Source: Clostridia bacterium (lineage in GTDB: Bacteria; Bacillota; Clostridia; Christensenellales; CAG-917). From it: a DNA stretch of 64,000 bases. Both the position numbers and the translations under genes were made by a program. Under the pieces are notes generated by a model. That model worked only from the letters and a program-made list of their open reading frames with translations. It was not told the origin of the DNA and did not search any database. Below, piece by piece: positions 24,321-33,898 of this stretch. Within the stretch, counting starts at the first letter, position 1. The number at the start of each line of letters is the position of its first letter. Where the stretch lies: assembly GCA_017618055.1 (NCBI GenBank), contig JAFZVB010000004.1, positions 202,253-266,252 on the forward strand. The letters run 5' to 3'.

Positions 24321-27038
24321 ATGTTAGAATTACATGATATTAAAAAGGATTATGTAGTTGAAAAAATGACTACACAAGCCTTAAAAGGAATCACACTTAG
24401 TTTTAGAAAACGTGAATTTGTTGCAATTTTAGGACCTTCTGGATGTGGAAAGACAACATTGTTGAACATCATTGGTGGCTTAGATCATTATACCAGTGGA
24501 GATCTTATAATAGACGGTGTCTCAACCAAACAATATAAAGATAGAGATTGGGATACATATAGAAATCATAAAATTGGATTTGTTTTCCAAACATACAACT
24601 TAATTCAACATCAAAGAGTTGGATCTAACGTTGAACTTGCTTTAACTATTTCAGGCGTACCAAAAGAAGAAAGAAAGGAAAGAGTCAAACATGCATTGGC
24701 TCAAGTTGGTCTTTTAAGTCAAATTAGAAAACGTCCAAACACTCTTTCTGGTGGACAAATGCAAAGAGTTGCTATAGCAAGAGCTTTGGTTAACAACCCA
24801 GACATTATTCTTGCAGACGAACCAACTGGTGCACTAGACTCAGAAGCTAGCGTAATGGTTATGGATATCCTTAAGGATATATCTAAAGAACATCTAGTAA
24901 TTATGGTTACACATAACCCAGATTTGGCTTATAAATATGCTACAAGAATTATTGAGATTAAAGATGGTGAGATCCAATCAGACTCCAACCCAGTTGAAGA
25001 AGGCGAAACATTAGATTTAGTTGAACAAATTGAAAAGGTTGAAGACTTAGAAGCACACGGGGTAGATGTAAGTCAAATAGATGATATTTCAAGTGCAGAA
25101 GTTCCAACAGAACCAGTAGAGGAACAACCAGTAGAAGAAAAACCAAAGACAAAGAAATCCAAGATGAAATGGAAGTCTGGTTTTATGCTTTCTCTTGCAA
25201 ACCTTTATACAAAGAAGATGAGAACTATTGCAACAACATTTGCTGGTTCCATCGGTATTATTGGTATGGCTCTTGTTTTGGCATTATCTACAGGTGCTAA
25301 GGCTTATATCCTTCAAGTTGAAGAAGGCGCTCTTGCAGACTATCCAATGGTTATTGAAGAAGCAAGCTTGGATATGAGTAGAATGTTTGATATCTTAGCA
25401 AACAGTACTGATTCAAATAGCGAACACCAAGCAAATGACCAGGAAGTATATGAAAGAAAAGTTTTAGGCAATTTGATGGAATATGTTACTGAGGTTATGG
25501 GCGAAAAGAATGACCTTAAGGATATTAAGAAATATCTAGATAAAAACTTTAATGATAAAGATGGTATAGTTAGATATAACTATGGTCAGAGAATAAACAT
25601 TTTCACAGACTATGATACGGATGAAAACGGATATTTGATACATACCGATCAGTATTTCTTAATTAATCCATTTACAGATAACGTTCAAGGTATGTTGGAT
25701 TCTTTGGGCACCATTGGAGAACAAGCATTTGGATATATTAATACCTTAGGTATTAGTATTGAAAGTATGATACCTTGGGACGAATTAATAGATAACCAAG
25801 AACTTTTAGATAGACAATATGATGTTGTCGCTGGACGTTGGCCTGATGATACAAATGCTACAGGATCAGAAAGCAATCCATTTGAAGTTGTATTATTAGT
25901 TAATGAAAACAATGAAATTGATGATACAATGGCTCTTGCAACAGGTTTAAGAAATCCTAAACAATTATCTGGTGCATTTAGTGGAAACTTAGCAACATAC
26001 CAAATGACAGATTTACTTCAAATGACATATAAAGTCTTGCCACAATCATCGTTCTTCCATGAATTAGATGATGGCAGTTATAGCAGTTATTATGCAGATG
26101 CTACAACATACACAAGTGAAAATGGTGCTGATGGAGCTTTTGTAAATGTAATTAAAAACGGAGTAAATCTTAGAATATCCGGTATTATTAGATTAAAATC
26201 AGGTATTACAAATGGTGTTATAAAGAAGAATATGGGATATACAAGAGCATTGACAGAGTATATCAACAAAGCAAACTCAAATAGTGCAGTATATCAATAT
26301 CAAATGAAGAACATCACTATAGATGAATCAACTGGAAAGGTTTCCGGAACAGTGGGAAAGATAGATATTGGTTCAAATCATTATTCAACAGAACAAACTA
26401 TTACAGATAAAGATTTCAATGAATTTGCAAATGATTATCTTGCAGAATTAGGTTGGGTAGACCACGAAACACCAAAGTCTATTTATATTTATGCTTCATC
26501 CTTAGATGGAAAGGCAAATATCCTCCAACTTTTTGAAAATTACAAGAACTCTGGTGGAGAAGAGAAGAAGACTTTGAATTACAAAGATACCATTAGTGTA
26601 TTAATGAATGCTATTAAACAGATTATTAATGCTATTACATACGTACTCGTAGGTTTCTCTGCTATTTCATTGGTAGTTTCATCTATCATGATAGCAATTA
26701 TTACATACACATCTGTTGTAGAAAGAACAAGAGAAATTGGTGTCCTTCGTGCTATTGGTGCTAGAAAGAGAGATATTGCAAACATCTTCAATAGTGAGAC
26801 ATTAATTGAAGGATTCTTGTCTGGAATTGTGGGTGTATTTATAGCCTGGATTATTACGTGGCCGGTTAATGCATTTGTCTTTGCAAAATTCCAAATTGTA
26901 AATATTGCAAATATGTTGTGGTGGCACGTACTCTTAATGTTCGGATTATCCATTGGTTTAAGCTTACTCTCAGGATTAATTCCATCACAAATGGCTGCAA
27001 AGAAAGATCCAGTATATGCTTTACGTTCGGATCAATAG
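24321..27038 (+). CDS. ABC transporter, fused ATPase and FtsX-type permease (MacB-like)
   Basis: The 905-residue single-chain transporter starts with an ABC ATPase: Walker [10 protein letters not shown] at 38-46, signature LSGGQ at 142-146, Walker B ILADEPTG at 163-170. A Glu/Pro-rich linker (about 225-285) follows, then a membrane helix near 297-320, a long extracellular region of about 430 residues, and three C-terminal FtsX helices ([20 protein letters not shown] is the typical cytoplasmic loop). MacB/LolCDE-type proteins are mechanotransmitters that export peptides or lipoproteins. GAAGAGGATAAT precedes the ATG. It ends at its own terminator, and no separate membrane-fusion partner is nearby. 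Confidence 0.9.
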   Translation: MLELHDIKKDYVVEKMTTQALKGITLSFRKREFVAILGPSGCGKTTLLNIIGGLDHYTSGDLIIDGVSTKQYKDRDWDTYRNHKIGFVFQTYNLIQHQRVGSNVELALTISGVPKEERKERVKHALAQVGLLSQIRKRPNTLSGGQMQRVAIARALVNNPDIILADEPTGALDSEASVMVMDILKDISKEHLVIMVTHNPDLAYKYATRIIEIKDGEIQSDSNPVEEGETLDLVEQIEKVEDLEAHGVDVSQIDDISSAEVPTEPVEEQPVEEKPKTKKSKMKWKSGFMLSLANLYTKKMRTIATTFAGSIGIIGMALVLALSTGAKAYILQVEEGALADYPMVIEEASLDMSRMFDILANSTDSNSEHQANDQEVYERKVLGNLMEYVTEVMGEKNDLKDIKKYLDKNFNDKDGIVRYNYGQRINIFTDYDTDENGYLIHTDQYFLINPFTDNVQGMLDSLGTIGEQAFGYINTLGISIESMIPWDELIDNQELLDRQYDVVAGRWPDDTNATGSESNPFEVVLLVNENNEIDDTMALATGLRNPKQLSGAFSGNLATYQMTDLLQMTYKVLPQSSFFHELDDGSYSSYYADATTYTSENGADGAFVNVIKNGVNLRISGIIRLKSGITNGVIKKNMGYTRALTEYINKANSNSAVYQYQMKNITIDESTGKVSGTVGKIDIGSNHYSTEQTITDKDFNEFANDYLAELGWVDHETPKSIYIYASSLDGKANILQLFENYKNSGGEEKKTLNYKDTISVLMNAIKQIINAITYVLVGFSAISLVVSSIMIAIITYTSVVERTREIGVLRAIGARKRDIANIFNSETLIEGFLSGIVGVFIAWIITWPVNAFVFAKFQIVNIANMLWWHVLLMFGLSIGLSLLSGLIPSQMAAKKDPVYALRSDQ

Positions 27039-27062
27039 CAAAACAACTATTAATAAAGATTG

Positions 27063-27087
27063 TGCCAGGATTAAAAGTCTTGGCACT
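27063..27087 (+). terminator. Terminator after ABC/FtsX gene
   Basis: Stem GTGCCAGGA / TCTTGGCAC (one G-U pair), 7-nt loop, then TTTTTA. The sirtuin gene begins 43 bp later. Confidence 0.85.
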
Positions 27088-27129
27088 TTTTATATTGAAA
27101 AATCCCATACTAAATATTAAGATATTTAC

Positions 27130-27867
27130 ATGGACCAAAATATAGAAAAATTACAACAAATTATTAATGAATCAAAAAGTATAGTTATTTTCACAGGAGC
27201 AGGTATATCTGTACCAAGTGGTATACCAGATTTTAGAAGTGCCACGGGATTATACAATACCTCATCTGGAATAGGATATAGACCAGAAGAAATAATCTCT
27301 CATTCATTCTTTATGAGAAATGCAGAGGACTTCTATAAGTTCTATAAAGAGAAGATGTGTTATGAAGATGCCAAACCAAATGCAGCACATGCATATTTTG
27401 CCAAACTAGAGCAAGCAGGAAAGCTTCTAGCAACAGTTACACAAAATATAGACGGATTACACCAAGCAGCTGGTTCAAAGGTTGTATATGAATTACACGG
27501 CTCCATACATAGGAATTATTGTATGAAGTGTGGGGCATCTTATTCTTTAGATTATGTCTTAAGACATAAGGGTGTACCAAAATGTGACAAGTGCGGTGGT
27601 ACAATAAAACCGGATGTAGTTCTATATGAAGAAGGGTTAGATATGGATGTAATCTCTGGTGCGGTTAATGCTATTTCAAGGGCGGATACATTAGTAATCA
27701 TTGGAACATCTTTAGTTGTATATCCAGCAGCTGGATTTATTAATTATTTTAGAGGAAAGAATCTGGTCCTTATTAATAAGAGTGAGACAGGTGCAGATTA
27801 TAGAGCCAGTCTTGTTATCCATGAAGATTGTGCTAAGGTGTGTGAACAATTAGAAGTGCCTAAATAG
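27130..27867 (+). CDS. cobB: NAD-dependent protein deacylase, Sir2 family
   Basis: The 245-residue sirtuin removes acyl groups from lysine with NAD+ as cosubstrate. GAGIS at 23-27 and IPDFRS at 32-37 form the NAD pocket, QNID is at 105-108, and the catalytic His is H123 in ELHGS. A zinc ribbon uses C131, C134, C152 and C155. The size and motifs match CobB-like bacterial sirtuins. No SD is obvious, as the ATG lies in TTTACATGG. It stands alone between a terminator and the next promoter. Confidence 0.93.
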   Translation: MDQNIEKLQQIINESKSIVIFTGAGISVPSGIPDFRSATGLYNTSSGIGYRPEEIISHSFFMRNAEDFYKFYKEKMCYEDAKPNAAHAYFAKLEQAGKLLATVTQNIDGLHQAAGSKVVYELHGSIHRNYCMKCGASYSLDYVLRHKGVPKCDKCGGTIKPDVVLYEEGLDMDVISGAVNAISRADTLVIIGTSLVVYPAAGFINYFRGKNLVLINKSETGADYRASLVIHEDCAKVCEQLEVPK

Positions 27868-27873
27868 TAAGGT

Positions 27874-27902
27874 TTGACACGTTATAAACTATAATATAAA
27901 AT
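27874..27902 (+). promoter_or_regulatory. Promoter of cupin regulator gene
   Basis: TTGACA (27874-27879) and TAAAAT (27897-27902) with a 17-bp spacer. Confidence 0.55.
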
Positions 27903-27933
27903 ATTATCAATCAAATAAAAAGGAAGTAAAATT

Positions 27934-28500
27934 ATGTCATTAAGTTGTGTAGAAATTGCTGAACGTTTGAAGGGCTTGAGAGAAATGATGGAGATAACTC
28001 CTGAAGAAATGGCTGAAGTGACTCATATGACAGTAGATCAATATTTAGAGTATGAAACTGGAAAGAAAGATTTTTCTGTTACCATGCTATATAACTGTGC
28101 TCAGAGATTTGGTGTAGATGTAACAGAGATAATGGTCGGATCTGCTCCAAGATTGTCTAGTTATTCCTTAGTACGTGCTGGAGAAGGTGAAAAGGTTGAA
28201 AGAAGACATAACTTTAGTTATGAACACCTTGCAATGAATTTCAAAGATAGAATTGCAGAACCATTCCTAGTACATGCACCATATATTCCAGGTTCAGAGG
28301 AAAGACCAATTGCCTTAAGCGTCCATAAAGGACAAGAAATGGACTATATTCTATCTGGAGAATTAACATGTTCTGTAGATGGACATATTACAGTATTACA
28401 TGAAGGAGATACACTTTATTATGATTCTTCACAACCGCATGGAATGATAGCAACAGGTGGTAAAGAGTGTGTTTTCTTGGCAATTGTTTTGAAAGCATAA
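27934..28500 (+). CDS. XRE-family HTH and cupin-domain transcriptional regulator
   Basis: The 188-residue protein has an N-terminal XRE helix-turn-helix (residues 7-62; MMEITPEEMAEVTHMTVDQY). Its C-terminal cupin barrel (about 110-188) carries a GQEMDYILSGELTCSVDG strand pair and HEGDTLYYDSSQPHG. This layout is known from small-molecule-responsive regulators in which the cupin binds the effector. AAAAGGAAG precedes the ATG. It sits just upstream of the GH31 glycosidase; regulation of that gene is possible but not shown. Confidence 0.85.
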   Translation: MSLSCVEIAERLKGLREMMEITPEEMAEVTHMTVDQYLEYETGKKDFSVTMLYNCAQRFGVDVTEIMVGSAPRLSSYSLVRAGEGEKVERRHNFSYEHLAMNFKDRIAEPFLVHAPYIPGSEERPIALSVHKGQEMDYILSGELTCSVDGHITVLHEGDTLYYDSSQPHGMIATGGKECVFLAIVLKA

Positions 28501-28521
28501 CAAAAAATATATAAGGACTTT

Positions 28522-28539
28522 AGGGGAGTTTTCTCCCCT
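28522..28539 (+). terminator. Hairpin between cupin regulator and GH31 gene
   Basis: Perfect stem AGGGGAG / CTCCCCT with a TTTT loop and a short T-rich tail that runs into the GH31 ATG at 28546. It can act as a terminator for the regulator gene, as an attenuator, or as a fold that hides the only G-rich stretch near the GH31 start. Confidence 0.55.
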
Positions 28540-28545
28540 TTATTT

Positions 28546-30579
28546 ATGGGAAGATTTAGTATTAAAACAGATAAGATTTTAGATGAGAATGTTGTCCTAG
28601 ATGGGGCATATAGATTCTCTGTTATTACAGATAGAATTATTCGTATTGAGAAGTCTAAAGATGGTATTTTTGAGGATTTGCCAACACAAGTGGCAATGCA
28701 TAGAAATATCGCAAACCCTATGTTTAAATATGAAATTAAAGAAGATAAAGTCCTTATTGTGACAAAATACACAGAATTCATATATGACAAAAAGAAGGAT
28801 AAAGAATACGTTGTAGTTAATGGCGAAGGTGTAGATGCTGCAAGGAATTTGCGTAATCTTAAAGGCACTATTAGGACACTAGATTTTAGGCTCGGGGCAG
28901 TGGCACTTGGCAATGGTATTTTCTCTAAGTCTGGTGTTGCAGAGATAGATGATTCTAAGTCTTATGTCATAGATGAAGAAGGTAATGTTAAAGAAAGAGA
29001 ACATCAGGAAAAGGATGTGTATGTATTTAATTTTGGACAAGATTATTTTGGTGGTATTAAAGAGTTCTATGATTTAACAGGATATACACCATTGCTTCCA
29101 AAGTATGTTCTTGGAAACTGGTGGTCTAGATATTATGCATATAGACAGGATGAATACATTGTCTTAATGGATAAGTTCAAGGGAAAGGAAATTCCAATTA
29201 CTGTTGCAACAATAGATATGGATTGGCATATTGTTAAAGATGCGCCAAAAGATCAATACACAAAAGCAAAGGGCATTTATTCTGTTGGTTGGACAGGATA
29301 TACTTGGAATAAAGATTTGTTCCCAGATTACAAACAATTCTTTAAAGATTTGAAAGAGAGAAACCTTGCCATTACATTAAATTTACATCCTTGTGATGGC
29401 GTGAGATATTTTGAAGACCAATATGAGGATATGTGCAGGGCATGTGGAGTTGACCCAAGCACAAAAGAAAGAGTTGTATTCAACTTAGAAGATTCAACTT
29501 TTAGAAATGCATACTTTGATATCCTTCATCATCCTTATGAAAAAGATGGTGTCAATTTTTGGTGGATAGACTGGCAACAAGGAAAGAAAACAAAACTAAG
29601 TAACTTAGATCCATTGTGGCTCTTGAATCATTATCATACATTAGACATAGATAGGGATGGAAACAAAGGATTAATTCTATCTAGATACTGTGGACCAGGT
29701 TCACATAGATATCCTTTAGGTTTTTCTGGAGATAGTATTGTTGCTTGGCCTTCATTGAAGTTCCAGCCTTTTATGACTGCCACAGCTTCAAATATTGGGT
29801 ATTCTTGGTGGTCTCATGATATTGGAGGACATCAATTTAATAGAGGTAATCCAGACATCTATGTAAGATGGGTACAATTCGGTGTATTCTCACCAATAAA
29901 TAGACTACATTCATCTAATACATCCATTTCAAAAGAACCATGGAATTATCCAGAATGGGCAGAAGAAATTGCAATAGATTATTTGAGACTACGCCATAAG
30001 TTAGTACCATATCTTTATACCGCCAATGTGCTTACTGCAAAAGAAGGTATTCCGCTTATGACACCTATGTACTGGAGAGAACAAAGTCCATCTGCATATA
30101 GCGCTAAATATCAATACTATTTTGGGTCTGAAATGATAGTTGCTCCAGTAGTTTCTAAACCAACTGGAAAGGATAAATTGTCCCCAGTATCGTTCTATGT
30201 TCCAGGGGGTAATTGGACAGACTTCTTCACAGGCAAAAAATATACAAATGGATGGTACACAGAGTTTAAACCTATGAACCTACTTCCAGTTCTTGTAAAG
30301 GAAGGCGGAATTATTCCTATGCTTGTTGAAGAAAAGAAAAATGATTTATCTTTTGAAGAAATTGAAGTAAAAATTTATTCAGGAAAAAATGAATATACAA
30401 TGTATGATGAGCAAGGAAGCATATTCTTCAAACTAGATGGAGAAACACTAGATATTGTGAAAGATGAAGACTCAATAACTAAATGTATACTTGTTACATT
30501 TATGGATGCTCAAAATGGCGTTGTTTTGGTTAACGGAAAAGAAATTGCTAGAGGCAAAAAAGTTAAAATTCGTTTCTAA
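28546..30579 (+). CDS. Glycoside hydrolase family 31 (alpha-glucosidase-like)
   Basis: The 677-residue retaining alpha-glycosidase has an N-terminal beta-sandwich (1-190) and a TIM barrel (about 190-520). The catalytic nucleophile is D342 in WWIDWQQG and the acid/base D396 in LGFSGDS. The barrel also shows ATIDMDWH and SWWSHDIGGH, standard GH31 features. C-terminal beta-domains follow. It likely releases glucose or xylose from alpha-linked oligosaccharides; the absence of a signal peptide indicates a cytoplasmic enzyme. There is no ideal SD, since the only G-rich stretch lies in a hairpin ending 7 bp before the ATG. Confidence 0.9.
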   Translation: MGRFSIKTDKILDENVVLDGAYRFSVITDRIIRIEKSKDGIFEDLPTQVAMHRNIANPMFKYEIKEDKVLIVTKYTEFIYDKKKDKEYVVVNGEGVDAARNLRNLKGTIRTLDFRLGAVALGNGIFSKSGVAEIDDSKSYVIDEEGNVKEREHQEKDVYVFNFGQDYFGGIKEFYDLTGYTPLLPKYVLGNWWSRYYAYRQDEYIVLMDKFKGKEIPITVATIDMDWHIVKDAPKDQYTKAKGIYSVGWTGYTWNKDLFPDYKQFFKDLKERNLAITLNLHPCDGVRYFEDQYEDMCRACGVDPSTKERVVFNLEDSTFRNAYFDILHHPYEKDGVNFWWIDWQQGKKTKLSNLDPLWLLNHYHTLDIDRDGNKGLILSRYCGPGSHRYPLGFSGDSIVAWPSLKFQPFMTATASNIGYSWWSHDIGGHQFNRGNPDIYVRWVQFGVFSPINRLHSSNTSISKEPWNYPEWAEEIAIDYLRLRHKLVPYLYTANVLTAKEGIPLMTPMYWREQSPSAYSAKYQYYFGSEMIVAPVVSKPTGKDKLSPVSFYVPGGNWTDFFTGKKYTNGWYTEFKPMNLLPVLVKEGGIIPMLVEEKKNDLSFEEIEVKIYSGKNEYTMYDEQGSIFFKLDGETLDIVKDEDSITKCILVTFMDAQNGVVLVNGKEIARGKKVKIRF

Positions 30580-30586
30580 ATTTCGC

Positions 30587-30616
30587 TTGACAACCCCCAT
30601 AATATTTATATATTAT
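30587..30616 (+). promoter_or_regulatory. Promoter of rplM-rpsI
   Basis: TTGACA (30587-30592) and TATTAT (30611-30616) with an 18-bp spacer, about 105 bp before rplM. Confidence 0.7.
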
Positions 30617-30621
30617 ATCAA

Positions 30622-30716
30622 AGCATATTAGGAAATTAAGGAATTCGTGTGGAAGTTAGCCCCTCCCATCGAATGTGCAAATAGATCGTAAAAAATTAGA
30701 AAAAATAAGGAGAATT
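30622..30716 (+). promoter_or_regulatory. Probable ribosomal-protein leader (L13 type)
   Basis: The 5' UTR of rplM is about 95 nt long and contains ATTCG / CGAAT enclosing an imperfect inner stem (GGAAG / CCTCC) around TTAGCC. Bacillota rplM transcripts often carry an L13-binding autoregulatory leader here. I did not match it to the published consensus base by base. An AAGGAG SD ends the region. Confidence 0.45.
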
Positions 30717-30720
30717 AGCA

Positions 30721-31185
30721 ATGGCTATCAATAATAGAAGCTACATGGCAAAAGCTGGTGAAGTTGAAAGCAAGTGGTACATCGTTGACGCAACAGATGT
30801 TATACTTGGTAGACTCGCATCACAAGTTGCTATGATTTTAAAAGGCAAGAACAAGCCTACATATACACCAAACGTTCTCACAGGTGATCATGTTATCATT
30901 ATCAATTGTGCAAAAGTTCGTTTAACAGGTAAGAAGTTAGAAAAGAAATATTATCGTTATCACACAGGTTTCATTGGCGGATTAAAGGAAATCCAATATA
31001 AGAAACTTATGGCAGAAAAACCAGAAAAGGCAGTCTATTTAGCAGTTAAGGGAATGCTCCCAAGCAATAGATTAGGTTCAGACATGTTAAAGATGCTCCG
31101 TGTTTATCCAGGTGCAGAATATGACAACCAAGCTCAAAAACCAGAAGAGTTAAAGTTGACAGGTCATGTCTATGATGCAGAGTAA
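30721..31185 (+). CDS. rplM: 50S ribosomal protein L13
   Basis: The 154-residue protein of the large subunit shows the L13 hallmarks WYIVDATDVILGRLAS near residue 20, a GDHVIIINC strand, KYYRYHTGF and GMLPSNRLG. It is slightly longer than the 142-residue E. coli protein because of the N-terminal extension MAINNRSYMAKAGEVES, which is common in Clostridia. A strong SD (TAAGGAG) is present. It is first of the conserved rplM-rpsI pair, 15 bp before rpsI. Confidence 0.97.
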   Translation: MAINNRSYMAKAGEVESKWYIVDATDVILGRLASQVAMILKGKNKPTYTPNVLTGDHVIIINCAKVRLTGKKLEKKYYRYHTGFIGGLKEIQYKKLMAEKPEKAVYLAVKGMLPSNRLGSDMLKMLRVYPGAEYDNQAQKPEELKLTGHVYDAE

Positions 31186-31200
31186 TTGTGAGGTATGAAT

Positions 31201-31617
31201 ATGGCAAAGAAGAAAGAAGCAAGTAAGAAAGTTCAATATCTTGGAACAGGCAGACGTAAAACATCAGTTGCAAGAGTTCGCTTAATCCCAGGAGGAGAGG
31301 GACAAATTATAATCAACAAGAAAGCTATCAATGATTATTTTACAACAGATATTCAACAAATCATTGTAAAACAACCTTTAGAATTAGTTAGCGCAACAGA
31401 TAAATTTGACATTTTTGTAAACGTATACGGTGGTGGAATCACAGGACAAGCTGGTGCAATCCGTCTTGGTATTGCAAGAGCTTTAGTCTTAGCAGACGAA
31501 GAGTATAAGGCTCCATTAAAGAAAGCTGGATACTTAACAAGAGATTCACGTATGAAAGAACGTAAGAAATACGGTCTTCATAAAGCTCGTAAGGCACCTC
31601 AATTCAGCAAACGTTAA
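31201..31617 (+). CDS. rpsI: 30S ribosomal protein S9
   Basis: The 138-residue protein contains the S9 signatures [35 protein letters not shown] and the basic tail ending KAPQFSKR, which reaches the P site. I chose the ATG at 31201, 8 bases after GAGG, over the in-frame ATG at 31195, which is only 2 bases from it. It is the last gene of the rplM operon and is followed by a strong terminator. Confidence 0.97.
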   Translation: MAKKKEASKKVQYLGTGRRKTSVARVRLIPGGEGQIIINKKAINDYFTTDIQQIIVKQPLELVSATDKFDIFVNVYGGGITGQAGAIRLGIARALVLADEEYKAPLKKAGYLTRDSRMKERKKYGLHKARKAPQFSKR

Positions 31618-31642
31618 TCGTTTACATTTGTTGAACAACTAT

Positions 31643-31670
31643 AAGGGGTTTGGCTTCGGTCAGATCCCTT
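31643..31670 (+). terminator. Terminator of rplM-rpsI
   Basis: Twelve-base stem closed by a TTCG tetraloop, with G-U pairs tolerated, followed by TATTTTATAA. Confidence 0.85.
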
Positions 31671-31683
31671 TATTTTATAAATA

Positions 31684-31712
31684 TTGCTTAATAGATTAAA
31701 TTATAGTATAGT
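31684..31712 (+). promoter_or_regulatory. Promoter of HAD phosphatase gene
   Basis: TTGCTT (31684-31689) and TATAGT (31707-31712) with a 17-bp spacer. Confidence 0.55.
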
Positions 31713-31734
31713 ATATTTACATTTTGAGGCAGAT

Positions 31735-32529
31735 ATGAAAAGAATAGCTATATGTTACGATTTTGATAAAACACTATCCCCATTGGACATGCAATCTCAA
31801 GGATTTGTCCAAGATATTGGTATGGGAATAGATGAGTTCTGGGAAGAGGTAGATACTTATTCCCAAGATGCACATATAGAACTTAATCTTACATATATGT
31901 ACAAAATGGTAAAAGCAGCCGCAAGAAAAGGTATGAAGATTACAAAAGAATACCTAACAAGTCTCGGCTCTAGAATAGAATATTTCCCAGGTTTGGATAC
32001 TTGGTTTGATAGAATTAATGAATTTGGAAAAGCAAATGGTGTTGAAGTACATCATTACATCTTATCTTCAGGTTTAAAAGAAATTATAGATGGAACATCT
32101 ATAGTAAAGAACTTTGATCACGTTTATGCTTCTGCTTTCCATTATGACAAAGATGGATATGTAGACTGGCCAGGATTCGTTGTAAATTACACCAATAAAA
32201 CTCAATTCTTATTTAGAATAAGCAAAGGAGTTTTTGATGAACTTGATGATGGCGTAAACCAAGCAATGAAAGGGAAAGAATATTATGTTCCTCTTACAAA
32301 TTTTGTTTATATTGGAGACAGTGATACAGATATTCCTTGTATGACTCTTATGTCTCAATTCGGTGGCCTCGCTGTTGGAGTTTATGATGAAAAATCTTCT
32401 GGAATTAAGAAGGTAGAAAAACTCGTAAAAGAAGGTCGTATTAAGGCTGCTGTTAAGGCAGATTATTCAGAAAATAGCGATATAGAAAAGGTTATTAAAG
32501 AAGCCATAATTAATATCGCTAATAAATAA
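31735..32529 (+). CDS. HAD-superfamily phosphatase
   Basis: Motif I is CYDFDKTLS near residue 8 (nucleophile and general acid Asp), motif II SSG near 123, and motif IV YIGDSDTDIPCM near 200, giving a complete HAD active site in a 264-residue protein. A helical cap lies between motifs I and II. The substrate is unknown; cytosolic phosphomonoester hydrolysis is likely. I start at the ATG at 31735, just after TTGAGGCAGAT; a frame open from 31684 has no SD and overlaps the promoter. Confidence 0.85.
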   Translation: MKRIAICYDFDKTLSPLDMQSQGFVQDIGMGIDEFWEEVDTYSQDAHIELNLTYMYKMVKAAARKGMKITKEYLTSLGSRIEYFPGLDTWFDRINEFGKANGVEVHHYILSSGLKEIIDGTSIVKNFDHVYASAFHYDKDGYVDWPGFVVNYTNKTQFLFRISKGVFDELDDGVNQAMKGKEYYVPLTNFVYIGDSDTDIPCMTLMSQFGGLAVGVYDEKSSGIKKVEKLVKEGRIKAAVKADYSENSDIEKVIKEAIINIANK

Positions 32530-32570
32530 CTTTAGTTATTACCCAATTTAAAAGACATTTTTAACCAATA

Positions 32571-32599
32571 TTGATTTTTTTAATATTTTCTATTATATT
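32571..32599 (+). promoter_or_regulatory. Promoter of tetR-deo operon
   Basis: TTGATT (32571-32576) and TATATT (32594-32599) with a 17-bp spacer. GACAAGTGTGTC at 32610-32621, just downstream, has GACA/TGTC half-sites and might be a TetR operator. Confidence 0.55.
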
Positions 32600-32646
32600 A
32601 AAAAATAGAGACAAGTGTGTCGCAATAAAATCAGGAAGACAAGACT

Positions 32647-33231
32647 ATGTTAAAGACGAAAGGAAAACAAACAAGAGCAGAAATTAGAAACCATGCGCTT
32701 CTATTATTTGCTGAAAAAGGATTTAAAAAGGTTACTATGAACGATATCTGTGTATCCACCGGTTTAAGTCGTGGTGGCTTATATAGGTATTATAGTAGCC
32801 CTGCAGAAATCTTTGGGGACATCTTGAAGATTATTATTCAAGGTATGGGAGATGAACTTGCAAAGAATTTAAAAGGCGGGAAAACACCAACAGAGTCTTT
32901 GGATATAGTTTTGCAAAAATTAAAGGAAGATATTCAAAACCCACAAACAACTTTAACTATAGCCTTAATAGAATACTGTCATATATATGGCGCAAAGGCT
33001 GTTGAATCTGCATTCTCAAGAGGAACAGAGATTTGGGAAGAGTTTATTAAATACGGAATATCTCAAGGCGAGTTTAATGATATTAATCCTAAAGCAATGG
33101 CATCTACAATTCTTATTCTATATGAAGGTGCAAGAGCTGGTGTAAATTTAATTACATATTCAGAAGACTTTGTTTCAGGATTGATAGACTGTATAAGATA
33201 TATGATAGTTAAAAAACCGGAGGAAAAATAA
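32647..33231 (+). CDS. TetR/AcrR-family transcriptional regulator
   Basis: The 194-residue protein has an N-terminal helix-turn-helix (ALLLFAEKGFKKVTMNDICV, then SRGGLYRYYSS) typical of TetR, followed by a helical ligand-binding domain. AGGAAG precedes the ATG. Its last codons hold the SD of deoC, only 2 bp away, so it is the first gene of the salvage operon and a candidate autoregulator of it. DeoR or CytR usually controls deo genes, so a TetR member here is unusual; the effector is unknown. Confidence 0.88.
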   Translation: MLKTKGKQTRAEIRNHALLLFAEKGFKKVTMNDICVSTGLSRGGLYRYYSSPAEIFGDILKIIIQGMGDELAKNLKGGKTPTESLDIVLQKLKEDIQNPQTTLTIALIEYCHIYGAKAVESAFSRGTEIWEEFIKYGISQGEFNDINPKAMASTILILYEGARAGVNLITYSEDFVSGLIDCIRYMIVKKPEEK

Positions 33232-33233
33232 TT

Positions 33234-33887
33234 ATGGATATTGAAAACATTTTAAGACATTGTGATCACACAGAATTAAAACAAATAGCAACAATAGATG
33301 ATATAAAGGCGCTTATAGATGATGCAATTAAATACAATACAGCATCTGTTTGTATTCCTCCTTGTTATGTTAAGGAAGCAGTAGAATATGCCAATGGAAA
33401 AATGCCTATTTGCACAGTAATCGGTTTCCCTAACGGATATAACAGTACAGAGATAAAACTAATAGAAACAAAAGAAGCACTTTTAAAAGGTGCAGAAGAA
33501 ATAGATATGGTTATTAATATTGGTATGCTTAAGGCTGGTAATACAGATTATGTATTAAATGAAATAAAAACATTAAAAGCAGCTTGTGGCAATAAGATAT
33601 TAAAGGTAATCATAGAAACATGTCTTTTAACAGATGAAGAAAAAATAACAATGTGCAAACTCGTCACAGAAGCAGGTGCAGACTATATTAAGACAAGTAC
33701 AGGTTTTTCTAAGGGCGGTGCAACATTTGCAGATGTAGAACTATTTGCAAAGAATGTGGGACCAAATGTAAAGATTAAAGCAGCAGGTGGCATTCATTCT
33801 TTAGAAGATGCACAACATTTCTTAGATTTAGGAGCATCTAGATTAGGGACAAGTGCACTTGTAAAGATTGCAAAAGAGAAAATGTAG
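33234..33887 (+). CDS. deoC: Deoxyribose-phosphate aldolase
   Basis: The enzyme splits 2-deoxyribose-5-phosphate into acetaldehyde and glyceraldehyde-3-phosphate in the cytosol. The 217-residue protein shows DMVINIGMLK (catalytic Asp near 91), Schiff-base Lys153 in YIKTSTGF and the phosphate/proton-relay strand KIKAAGGIH. GGAGG inside the end of tetR is its SD. It supplies the last step of the operon's nucleoside breakdown. Confidence 0.95.
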   Translation: MDIENILRHCDHTELKQIATIDDIKALIDDAIKYNTASVCIPPCYVKEAVEYANGKMPICTVIGFPNGYNSTEIKLIETKEALLKGAEEIDMVINIGMLKAGNTDYVLNEIKTLKAACGNKILKVIIETCLLTDEEKITMCKLVTEAGADYIKTSTGFSKGGATFADVELFAKNVGPNVKIKAAGGIHSLEDAQHFLDLGASRLGTSALVKIAKEKM

Positions 33888-33898
33888 GAGGATATGAT

